Assembly (NCBI GenBank): GCA_026214975.1
Contig: JAOBSW010000640.1
Coordinates: 1-64,000 of the forward strand
Direction of reading: 5' to 3'
DNA: 64,000 nt
Source: Gentiana macrophylla
Lineage: Eukaryota; Streptophyta; Magnoliopsida; Gentianales; Gentianaceae
Shown here: piece after piece, positions 54,888 through 64,000 of the stretch
Position numbering within the stretch: the stretch's first letter is position 1
How the letters are laid out: every line of letters begins with the position of its first letter
The notes under the pieces: generated by a model
Told to the model about the DNA's origin: nothing
Database searches by the model: none
Seen by the model: the letters and a program-made list of their open reading frames with translations, nothing else
Position numbers and translations under genes: made by a program

Positions 54888-55591
54888 ACCACTAATTGTC
54901 ATAGAAAACTACCGTTTTAAGAATTTCAATTGGCAAAACATTGATAACATGGTGGTCCTTTTTCGCTCCAGGACTACCATAAAATCAGTGAGTACAACAT
55001 CTTGAACATCTTATTAGCAACCTTGTTAACTAGAAATTTGATCTTTACATGCTTTAACTAGAACATCTTAACCTTAGATCAACAATATATCTAAGCTCAT
55101 GAGTTAAACTGATTGTTCAACCGCAGGATAGTTCAATTGAACTATAGATGGCTTGAAACTCTGATAATCTATTATTAAATCTAGTTAAGAAGTTATATAA
55201 TACAATCCCCCCTTCCCCTCTCTAGTGTATTCGGCACAATCCAACAAGCCCGGTAAGTAGTCTAGTTTCCTTTGATGCTATGGTTCCTTACTGAGCTTAA
55301 TAACTCACCCTTACTTTAATATCTTTGGATGTTCAGAGACTTAGTAGCAACATAAGATCAAGGGTGGGAGTGACCTTAGCTTGCACCTACCACCCCCATT
55401 TTAGTTGACTATTCTCGAGTCCATAAGTGTATTCGATTACCTCATCTTTCACGAGTTCCGTATCATTTTCTTAAACCGCAATGGAGAAGTAGTTGACATC
55501 TGAAAAATTTAATGTGTGATGAATGTAATGATATAGCAAAATGGTTTGTGTTATGTAGTATAGTAGTAAAACTGTATTATTTATGTTGAAG
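54888..55591. other. No gene seen
   Basis: Non-coding spacer beginning with the ACCAC duplication. No motif was recognised. Confidence 0.4.
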
Positions 55592-55752
55592 TGTGACACG
55601 TGTGTTGTAGTAATGACTTTCGCAATGTTGTAAGTAATAATGAATTAATTACGTATCGGGATTCTTGTAATATTCGATTTTCGTGAAAAAGTGCGACGTG
55701 TCATTTTGCGTAAAACGTAATATTATATTTAATTTATTTTGGATTAAAGTAC

Positions 55753-55827
<75 letters not shown>

Positions 55828-57896
55828 CGAAAATATATATATTTTCCTTTGTTATTTAAGGAAAATAAATCCTCATTATTCTAATAACCTATTAGCAAAA
55901 TCAGAAACCAGAACGTAAACTCTCAGCCTCCAACGTTGAGAGCAATGTGGGAAGGGGAAAAAAGACTTCTCTAATTATCTTACATATTCTTCAACGGTTT
56001 TCAGATTAGATTGGAGAAACGGAATCAGCGGGAAACCAGGATCGTTTCGTTAGCAAAAGTTCAGAGTTTGTAAGGGTATGAGTTTTAGCCCTGGATGCGG
56101 TTCTGATCAAAGTTTGGTGTTTTAGATCTCCTAAATTCGTAGAATTGTTGTATTAGATGTTTGTGATCAAGTCTAATCCAAGTTTGGGGTTGATCAAATA
56201 GGTGTTGAGGGAATCCTTGGAAAGTGCTGCAGATTTTCTGATGGTTTTGGGTTGGATTTTCTTGCTAATAAGGTAAGAGGCTCTTCCTAACGAATAATTA
56301 CGGTTTTACAATGTTTAGGTTGAGCTTAGTGTTGGTTGTAGCAAGAATTCATGCATAGGTGTTGTTGCTATGTTATGTTATGCTATAGTGTGTTTAGGAC
56401 ATGTTTTTCTTCTATTTTCTGAGTTTTATCGATGTTGATCGTGGTTGGAATTGGGTAGAAATCATAAGAAGTACAAAAAATCGTGTTTATGGTTTTACAG
56501 TGTCGAATGCGCACGCATTCACTGGAATGCGCACGCATTGCTGTTTTAGGATGTTTAGTTTTGCTCCCAGTATGAGCAATGCGCATGCATTGGCCGGACA
56601 GGGACTTTCAACAAGTTTTTGGACGATCAATGTGCACGCATTGTCCCAGTTTTGTGGAAAATGTTGTTTTAAGCTATGGAATGAGTTTTAAATGTTGTTT
56701 CGTGATCTAATAACATTAACATAACATGAATAAGCCTTGATTGAGTTTCTGATGCGTTTAGTTCATGCACCGAATGTACTCTTCCAAAGAGTTGAAGTCC
56801 GGGACCGTCGGAAGGGCATGATAGGCTTGTGCTTTGGTGAATTAGAATTCATCAATGTTTGTGTACTTGATAGGATGTGGTGTCTAACTGTCTAAGTGAG
56901 GGAGTAGAATTGTTAAGGTGAACTTTGCCTTGAAAACGCTTAGGTGTCTAGTTAACACATGATAAATTACATACGTGTTAGTAAAAAGATTAAATGTCAT
57001 GCTATTCTTGGTAAGACACAAGTCTATATCGCGATGTGCGGGCGTTCCTGAAAGTGAATAACTCTGTAAGTCTCTGAGGCCCTACATACGGAGGAACTTA
57101 ACCCCGTAAGCCTGAGACCCTACGTATGGAGGGACTTCGCCGAACGTGTGCACTATTGGGCTTTCCCCCGTGGCTATTGATGTGATCCACCATTAGGTTG
57201 CACCTAGATACTTCATGGTGAGTAGCATCATGCGTAGTGCCCTTGAATGCTGATGTAACAAAGATAAGCTAAGCTAGCAACCATTAGTCACAACATGTTG
57301 ATTAGCATGAAGTGAACCCTACAAGTTGTGTCGGTCATATAAAGACAATCTAATAAATTATATGAACCTTGTCGTTGTAAAGCATAATTATTCATTAGCT
57401 TCTCACTCTTGCTAAAATACATGTACTTACCTCATTTGCATGTTTCTTTTGTTTGCAATATGGAGTGAGAAGATGGACATGTTGCCCATGAGTTTGATGA
57501 CGAGGATGTGTGATGAAGATGATGCTTGATGTTGCGGCCAGTTTTCCTTTATTTCTTGTTGCACTAGACAATGTTGTTTTTCCTTCCTTAGAAAAAAAAA
57601 ATGTTGTTCTTTTTGTCTCTAAGAGAGTCTGTTGCTTTTCTTTTAAGACAAGTTGTTTGAGACATCGCACTTTGTTTTGGTTTCCGTTGGTGTAAGGATA
57701 CCTTTCTACTTTAGTTTGTTGAGTTTCTATTGTTAGTAGTATTTATGGTGCTTGCCGAGTCTTTTTTGCTTCCGTTTTGCTTAACTTGATATGACGTAGT
57801 AGATGCTTACGTATAATATTTGATGTATTTAATATTATACGTGCCAAACGTTTTTTTTCCGGATAAAAACTCGGTATCCGGGAACGTGACGGTACA
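55592..57896 (+). repeat. Chromovirus-like solo LTR C
   Basis: The right end is well supported. The hairpin CCGGATA/TATCCGG at 57859-57881 lies 15 nt before GACGGTACA, as in LTRs A and B. The left end is a guess (TGTGACACG at 55592), chosen for start sequence and for a length (2.3 kb) like LTR B; TSD support is lacking. It holds a simple repeat and four AATGCGCACGCATT-type palindromes (56506, 56526, 56578, 56629). A two-unit repeat lies near 57070-57135 (TAAGTCTCTGAGGCCCTACA against TAAGCCTGAGACCCTACG). Confidence 0.5.
55752..55820 (+). repeat. Compound (TG)n(TA)n microsatellite
   Basis: About 11 TG units are followed by about 23 TA units. It lies within the 5' part of LTR C. Confidence 0.9.
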
Positions 57897-58487
57897 TTCT
57901 AGTAAGCCGAGTTTTTTCATGTTCAAAACACGCATTTAAGTCTTTTAGCACACCTCACACGAGGCTTCGTGATTCAAGAATTTTTCAACAACATTCTCAT
58001 GTCATGGCCGACGGTCCGGATCGGAAATTCAGATTTTCAGGTCGGGTCATTACAATGGCTTTCAATGAATACAGTTTGAATCAAAACTTCAAAAAGCCTC
58101 ATGTAGAACTGGAAAAGAAACCACAAATTATGATCCATGATCCATACCTGAAACCCCAAAATTGTTTCTTGGAAACAGACAAAGGAGTAAAAGACGGAAA
58201 AAAAAAAATCAGATGAAAAATCTCAAAATTAAACTACCAGTTAGCATTACTTGAGTTTTCTTTTCAATTTCAAGAAAGTCTATACATTTCTGTTAGAATT
58301 GCAGGACCTGTACAATGCCTATTCCATATCCTTCCTTCAAATTGATACAAAATTCTGATGCTTTATGTTTAGCATCGAATTCGAGGAGAAACCTCTTCAA
58401 ACAATGAACTAGCCCAGCATTTTAGCAGAATAAATTACATTATATATATAAAGCTTTCTAATTTCATAGTACCACATACTTTCATCA
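57897..58487. other. Spacer downstream of the host gene
   Basis: No gene is supported; a 70-codon frame at 58004 shows no motif. This includes the probable 3' untranslated region of the minus-strand gene, whose polyadenylation site is not obvious. Confidence 0.4.
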
Positions 58488-60555
58488 CTATTGAACAAAA
58501 GGATATCTGGAGACGTAATATTCCCTTCCGCGAGAAACAGCGTCCCTCGACAAGTTTCCTTCAAGATCCCCAATAATTCTAGCTAGCCATATTTCTAAAT
58601 TCCTTTGGATTTCCGTAAAATTATTTCTGATCGAATCAAGTGATCTTCTGATTGCTAACTTAGTATGGCCTTCAAGATCGTTTCCAAAAGAACTACGCAC
58701 TGTCTCGCTATGCAATGCTGCCAGCTTTTGAGAAGTTTGGATGCACCTTGTTGCAACGGAATGCTTCAAGCAGAAACTCTGTTTGCCTTTGTGAGCGAAA
58801 TTCTGAACTCAAGGTCGGTTCACATGGATCATTGGCTTGCTACAAAAAAAAAACGCACCATTTTACTTGTACAATGTCAAAACACGTGTGGTATGGCGTT
58901 TGTTTTACATCTACATGCATAATATCCGACAAAACTATACGAGAGTTGCAAAGGAAGCTGAATACATACCATTCTTCTGCAAAGATCATCAATCTTTGTA
59001 CCAAGAGTTTGATATCGCTTTGCTTGTTTTCTTAGCAGTGATGGAACATTCGATACATCCATCTTACCGACTCGTTCCATATTATGTAACTCCTGTTCGA
59101 GTAACTTCAATTTGGTGGAAACTCCGGTTGATTCACCGTCCACTTTCCAAGGCGACTCCCTTCTACTACATGAAAATGGGCTTTCAGTATAACTACAACT
59201 TATTGTTGACCATGCTTAAAGAATGTATCTTTCATACAAAGTGAAACTTTACCTAGCCACGAAATGCTTCGTATTGTAAAGTTGTTCTGCGGGTTCATAT
59301 TGCAAATCCTGCATAGTAAATATATGAGAAATTACCTAGCCATGAAATGCTTCGTATTGTAAAGTGTTGTTCCGAATACATTCTAGATGTTTCTGTTTGT
59401 TCTTCTTCACAATGATTGTATCACAAATGGATTCAAAGAGAAAGAAGACAACAATGAAAGATGACAATATCAAAAAGAACTCGAACACAGTAACCATCCA
59501 TGATAGAACATCTAATTTGAGACTCAAACAGCAGAATGTGAAATAAGTAAATCCTGAAATATACATTCAGAGACTTTTTCAAGCAGAAAAAAAAGCAACA
59601 GCAAATAATCCCTGATTATAGAGGCAACAATATGCTCTAGAATATCTAGCAACATTTACATTCCATACAGAAGCATATCCTCAAAGAGGGAAAGATGCAG
59701 CATACACAATCTCCACTGCAGACAATTCTAAAAAGGGAAATGGTATTCTTTTAATTTGCCAGAAAATATGAGAATTGGAAAGTTTTTTTTTTTACACAGC
59801 AAACATGAGAGGATAATTGAACAAAACAAAACATGACATTAATTACCTGCTGAATACTTTCTCTTTGGGCCCAAAGTTCGGAAGGAGGATTCAAGAACTC
59901 AGAAGTAAATCCATTACTCTGCCCATATAATTCCCCAAATTCCTCCATATTATGAATCCCACTTCCTAAAAAGCAGTTTTCTTGGCTAAAATCCAGTCCT
60001 TCTGAAACCCCAGCTTTTCCATATCTCAATCCCATCTCAGAATAATTATTTCGAACACCATCTCCACTAACACTGTAAGTGTTTTCCACTTCACAAGGCT
60101 TTCCGTTCATACTCAAATAGTTCAGCATTTCATCCCTCTCACTAATTTCCCTCTTCAATTCTTCCAGTCTATCCCTAAACTCAGACTCCATCCTCTCAAA
60201 CTCCTCAAGTTTGCCTCTCAAATGGGCAATCTCTTCGTTGCTCTCGTCGATCTGCTGCAAAAGCCTCTTCTCCTCTTGCTGCCAAGAATGTCTGTGGCTT
60301 GCAAAGATCTCTACAACTCTTGCATTTGCTTTGGAATCCTCTTTTCTACGTGAATGTAGTTGTTTTAGCTGCTCTTCTGCTTTCCTTAGCTTAAAGCTGA
60401 GATCTTTGTTCTGGATTTGAAGCTGCGAAACTAGACCAATCAGAATTTTCCGGCAAAAGCCCAAGAAAGATGGTGAAGCTAAGACCCAAATATGAGGATA
60501 AGAGCTTCTCAAAGTTGTGTTCTTGTTCTTGTTCTTGTTCTTGTGCAGCAGCCAT
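58488..60555 (-). CDS. Host gene: coiled-coil protein of unknown function, four exons
   Basis: Predicted exons on the minus strand are 60555-59847, 59308-59253, 59192-58970 and 58839-58488. The donors (CAG/GTAATT, TAG/GTAAAG, ATG/GTATGT) and acceptors (TATGCAG, TTGTAG, TTGTAG) fit, and the phases join correctly. The ATG at 60555 is in a good plant context (ACAATGGCTGC) and opens M-A-A-A-Q-E-Q-E. The middle of exon 1 is a charged coiled coil (S-R-R-K-E-D-S-K-A-N-A-R-V-V, then S-W-Q-Q-E-E-K-R-L-L-Q-Q-I, then a Glu/Arg-rich stretch to about residue 160). The C-terminus has R-R-S-L-D-S-I-R-N-N-F, then N-L-E-I-W-L-A-R-I-I-G-D-L-E-G and ends Y-P-F-V-Q before TAG. It looks like a conserved plant family, but I cannot name it or its function. 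Exons 1 and 4 each have one extra base relative to the conserved frame (near 60440-60470 and 58740-58760). It is therefore either a recent pseudogene or carries base-calling errors. Length is about 446 residues. Confidence 0.65.
59336..59386 (-). repeat. Partial duplicate of exon 2 with its splice donor
   Basis: The minus strand here repeats the 3' half of exon 2 (TTTACAATACGAAGCATTTC, then TGGCTAG/GTAA) about 85 bp upstream of the real exon. The acceptor in front of it (CATCTAG) lacks a pyrimidine tract. It is probably a duplication remnant inside intron 1; an alternative exon is possible. Confidence 0.65.
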
Positions 60556-61320
60556 TACAATGTTTTGTCTTTGTTTGGGAACTGCGTGAGTTCTGTGATT
60601 TTTTGGGTAGCTTTTCTGTGGAACCTTTTCGATGGGGATGCTTTTGCTGGGAAACTGTGTTGACTTGAGGTTTCAAGTTCTTGAGTTTGGTGTCTCAATG
60701 TTGATCTTTTGGATACTTTACCGTAGGCCTTTTTGAGTGCCCACTTTTTTGTGTTTCCCTTTTTTGATGCACAATCAAATTTATGGTATACACTTGTGTA
60801 TTTTGTCATACTTTTTATTTTTTAGGTGGAATCTTTAATCCTAACTTTTGATTGCAAGGGATCCAAAACAAAATTAAAAAAAAAAAACACAAAATGGTGT
60901 TTTGTGTGCTAATAGCTCTTACAAAATGAAGTTTTGTGTGTCAATTATTACAAACGACAACTTTTATCTCAACCACAACATTTATCTAAAATTCATTTCA
61001 TCTTTTTTATATATATCAATGGTTTTCACGACTTAAAACACAACTTAATTATCTCATCATTCATCTCATCATTTCTTTATTTGAATTCATATTCATGCCA
61101 TAAGGTGGAAGGTCCATTTCTTACACAATTAAAGAAGATGAACATTTATATGTATATTTACATAGATATTAGCCAAGCTCGATAATAAGTATCAATCAAG
61201 CGAGACCAACTTTAGACCCGAGTTATGCAAAGTACAACTTGAGCAAGCCCCGCACGATAAGCTGGGAGCGAAACAAAAGATCTCTACAAAAACGTATGAG
61301 TAATATTATCACTACAATTG
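60556..61320. other. Upstream region of the host gene
   Basis: This holds the probable promoter and 5' untranslated region of the minus-strand gene. An 84-codon frame (60809-60555) ends TAATG, overlapping the main ATG by one base; it could be an upstream ORF if transcribed. The rest, from 60830 on, is AT-rich with no recognised element. Confidence 0.4.
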
Positions 61321-62165
61321 TGTAACGCCTCCGAACCCAGGGTCTGGTAGCGGTGAAACATAAGGTATCCGGTGTCATCTTCGCTTTGTCTAAAAGTGTC
61401 AACTCGGTGGCGAAGATCTTTTATGTCTCACACTTATAAGGAAGTAATGTGTTTTTCTCACATCCAACGTGGATATCACATTCTCAAGAGTCCACCCAAG
61501 TTGACAAGATCTTTATGTCTCACACTTATAAAGAAGTAATGTGTTTTTCTCACATCAATGTGGGATATCAAATTCTCACCACTTGAGCAATCGGCGATGT
61601 GAGATATCACATTCTCCCCCTTATAAGCAACCAGCGATGTGAAATACCACATTCTCCCCCTTATAAGCAATGGGCGTCCTCGTTAGGATTTGCCATAGAC
61701 TCGTATCTACAAGAGGAATCTTGAGGTCCCCTTAGTATTTGTCACAAACTCGTCCTTACCAAAGGAATTTGAAGGTGGCCTCCAACGTCTCTCACGTGTG
61801 TGGCAGAGTTCGCGTCTGGTAGTCGGGCTCGATGCCAATTATGCGCCCGAGCCGGGGTCTTGTCATAGACTAGTCCTCTACCGGAGGAATCAGAGGTGGC
61901 CCCACCGCGGTGTGGCACTTAGTACCGTCTGGTAGTTGGCTCGATATCAATTGTAACGCTCGAGACCCCGGATTTGGTAGCGCCTACGATATCAATTGTA
62001 GCAGCCTCCGGACCTCAAGTGCGGTAGTCTTTGAGTGAGGTATAAAGGATCAAATGTCGTGTTTGCTTGGTGTACAAAAAAATTAACTTTGAGTTGACAA
62101 AATCTTTATATCTCACACTTATAATAAGGTAATCGTTTCTCTCACATCCAATGCGTGATATCATA
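61321..62165 (-). repeat. Mosaic of LTR and primer-site modules
   Basis: The word GTCTCACACTTATAA with following GTAATGTGTTTTTCTCACAT occurs at about 61425 and 61515, and more degenerately at about 62112. LTR-border-like words occur at 61321 (TGTAACGCC), about 61830 (CCAATTATGCGCCC), about 61940 (CAATTGTAACGCTC) and about 61995 (CAATTGTAGCAGCC). The middle two are preceded by GGCTCGAT(G/A)(C/T)CA, which on the minus strand resembles a tRNA-Met primer site. The block looks like tandem pieces of one minus-strand LTR family. No coding region. Confidence 0.5.
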
Positions 62166-62440
62166 AATTGGCAAATTGAGGGTTTTCATCCGGCATATAG
62201 AAAATAGGCATCATAGTGGTATATCAGAAAAGGACATCATATGTTACCTACATTATACTACCATACGGGATCCTCGTAGTAGGCTGGACCAACATCCAAC
62301 CGAGAGAGGACAACCTTTAGAAACAACAGGTTGGGAAACTTGCTTTTTAACTCTAAACTAAAACAGAACTAAAAGAAAATAAGATTAATTGGATAAACCC
62401 TTCGGACCTGGAGAACGTGTGGCCTGGGTGGGTTGAGTGA

Positions 62441-62672
62441 ACCAACTTGTCCCGTAAAAGTGTTCATTTAGAAAATTATCATTTAAAACATCTTTTCCAA
62501 ACATACCCCCTATCATACATTTAATATTTGTATACTCTTTTATATTCCAAAACAAGCATTTATTATAAAATATGGGTATATATGTCCATTAGTGTTTAAA
62601 ATATAACACATTAATTATTTTCTTAATCTGTGTGCTTGCAAAAATAGATACTTTTTATGTGACGGATGTAGA
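62441..62672. mobile_element. Stowaway-like MITE, second copy
   Basis: It is about 230 bp, with ends TTGTCCCGTAAAAGTG and (complement of right end) CATCCGTCACATAAAAAGT. The interior matches the MITE split at 30309-34154 (TTTTCCAAACATA, TTAATTATTTT, CTTAATCTG). It is uninterrupted. Confidence 0.6.
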
Positions 62673-63839
62673 ATGTCCGAGCCAACTAATTACCGATCGA
62701 GAATTCTCCTTAAAAGGGGCTAATGAGGCAAAAGGACAATAGTAATTTAATAATTAGGAAATATGACAACTTTCAAAAAGTGTTGCATAAAGGAAAAATA
62801 ATAGGTAAAAGTCCATTTTAGACTTATTATGAAACAACCACCTTACCAAAGTTCACGCCATTCACACAAAATTAGGTTAGGAAATTGAAAATCTCCCATT
62901 CACATGATTTCCAAAAGCGGGGTGTAGAGTTCAAACACACAAATGAGGCAGGAATTCGAGATTTGCAAGAATTTATATTCAATCGATCGATTTGAAGCTT
63001 TACGATCTCGGATAAGCTTTCAGTTCGCAAATTCAATTTCATCGAGAGATTGGGTCGAATTCACTTTTGGATCTTCCTTTCACTGTTTAGAAGCGTACAA
63101 GTAAATCAAGTGCTAGAACATGGCCAAACAAGATCGAAGGTATTGGGAAGCGGAAATCTAATCAATCCAGTAATAAGTGAGTACTAAATTGGCCGAATTC
63201 AACGCTCGGTTTTACTTCATTTAGTGGATGAGATTTCTAGCATTTTGATTTTCTCTTAGTAAAAATTTACACAAATTCAACGTAATATGCAATCAATTTT
63301 TACATCGATGTTGTTTCATGGTGATGTTGTTAGGGTTTTCTATTGCGACCAACTTTTAGTAGTCATATTCACTACTATTTTTCACTTAATTTAGTGGTCA
63401 AGAAATCTATAAGATCGATTGCTTTATCAGTGAGAAATCAAAGAGAATTGTGTTTATTCACGGTGAATATTTAGAAAACTGTATTATTGTATATTTTCAG
63501 TGGTTTGTGGAACATATATGCTATGATGTGATTATGATTTTTTCTCAACTTTATTTCAAAGAACGCCTGTGGTTATGTTGGACTTAATTAAACACAAGAT
63601 CAGTGAATGATAGTATCTAGGTTTTCTGTTCTCTTACCCAAAGATTTAACATGTTTCACTTGTGTTTGACTTTGCATGTCAGTGAGATAAGTAAAAAAAG
63701 TCTGATTCACTAAGTCAAGTATTCAATATTAACATAAATTCACTTTACATTTATTCATTGTTTACATACATTCATGTTGATGATGTTTAAATTCAAAAAG
63801 TCGATTCTTACTTGTCATCCCTACTTTAGCTTTAACATT
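62673..63839. other. No gene seen
   Basis: AT-rich; no frame with a recognised motif. ATGGCC at 63119 opens only 13 codons. Nothing else was recognised. Confidence 0.4.
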
Positions 63840-64000
63840 ATTGCTTATTATGACTAGGAGGTCACCGGTTCGATTCTCCTCGGCGCCATGTTTAAAGAGC
63901 TCTTGGTCGGGCCTTACACCGAGTACAAGTCGGACTCTGCGAGCACGCGACGCGGGCCAAACTCGGATTAGTCGGACCAATGGGTTCCGGATACCGGGGC
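63840..64000 (+). mobile_element. SINE-like tRNA-derived sequence, cut by the window end
   Basis: GACTAGGAGGTCACC followed by GGTTCGATTC (63867-63876) matches an RNA polymerase III box B in the setting usual for plant SINEs. The GC-rich body that follows (GGATTAGTCGGACC, then CCGGATACCGGG at the edge) also resembles plant SINE 3' regions. Box A is not clear upstream, so the 5' end is unresolved, and the tail lies outside the window. Confidence 0.5.

Noticed and set aside
58837..59244. 135-codon open frame on the plus strand
   Set aside because: It overlaps exons 2 to 4 of the minus-strand gene in antisense, and those exons have matching splice sites and phases. The plus frame has no family motif.
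63850..63893. Possible tRNA gene (T-arm-like GGTTCGATTC with stem-like flanks)
   Set aside because: No anticodon arm or matching acceptor stem is found upstream. It is better explained as the tRNA-derived part of a SINE.

Overview
The window is nuclear DNA from a flowering plant, most likely a eudicot. It is a graveyard of LTR retrotransposons with one recognisable host gene. The evidence is Ty1/Copia and Ty3/Gypsy (Athila-type) gag-pol reading frames, LTRs with TG...CA ends and target-site duplications (TSDs), tRNA-Asp primer-binding sites, Stowaway-like MITEs, a SINE-like tRNA remnant and an intron-containing minus-strand gene. I cannot name the species.

Layout. 1-1550: Copia LTR-like sequence and a broken Copia gag/protease/integrase. 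1556-16106: two Athila copies in an LTR-sharing tandem, here called family 1 (partial internal region, LTR, full internal region, LTR), which interrupt Copia sequence that resumes at 16107-17480. 18326-20864: a short-LTR Copia element with its 5' half deleted. 22756-26564: an internally deleted Copia element with a perfect TSD (GGACT). 27728-29990: a decayed Copia pol on the minus strand. 30309-34154: a three-level nest, a MITE holding a chromovirus-like LTR that holds an Athila solo LTR. 38957-41245 and about 55592-57896: two further chromovirus-like solo LTRs. 41348-54887: a nearly complete minus-strand Athila element (family 2) with a perfect TSD (ACCAC). 58488-60555: the host gene, a four-exon coiled-coil protein gene. 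61321-62165: a mosaic of LTR and primer-binding-site modules. 62441-62672: a second MITE. 63840-64000: a SINE-like sequence cut by the window edge.

The most interesting pattern is not a gene. In six LTR groups, GC-rich palindromes of 10-14 bp are placed at a fixed pitch of 20-22 bp, about two turns of DNA, in LTRs and leaders. The palindrome word differs between most groups but the pitch is kept. In family 2 the same array also lies inside the element, directly upstream of an internal TATA box, a 5' exon, a 254-nt intron and a third open reading frame, so that ORF appears to have its own promoter. Both Athila families also carry two polypurine tracts about 1 kb apart, each preceded by a purine-loop hairpin.

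Nearly all coding regions contain frameshifts or stops, many of them single-base indels where two copies otherwise agree. Some breaks may therefore be base-calling errors rather than decay, including the two in the host gene. Coordinates of degenerate elements are approximate. Family names rest on recognised motifs, not on a database search.
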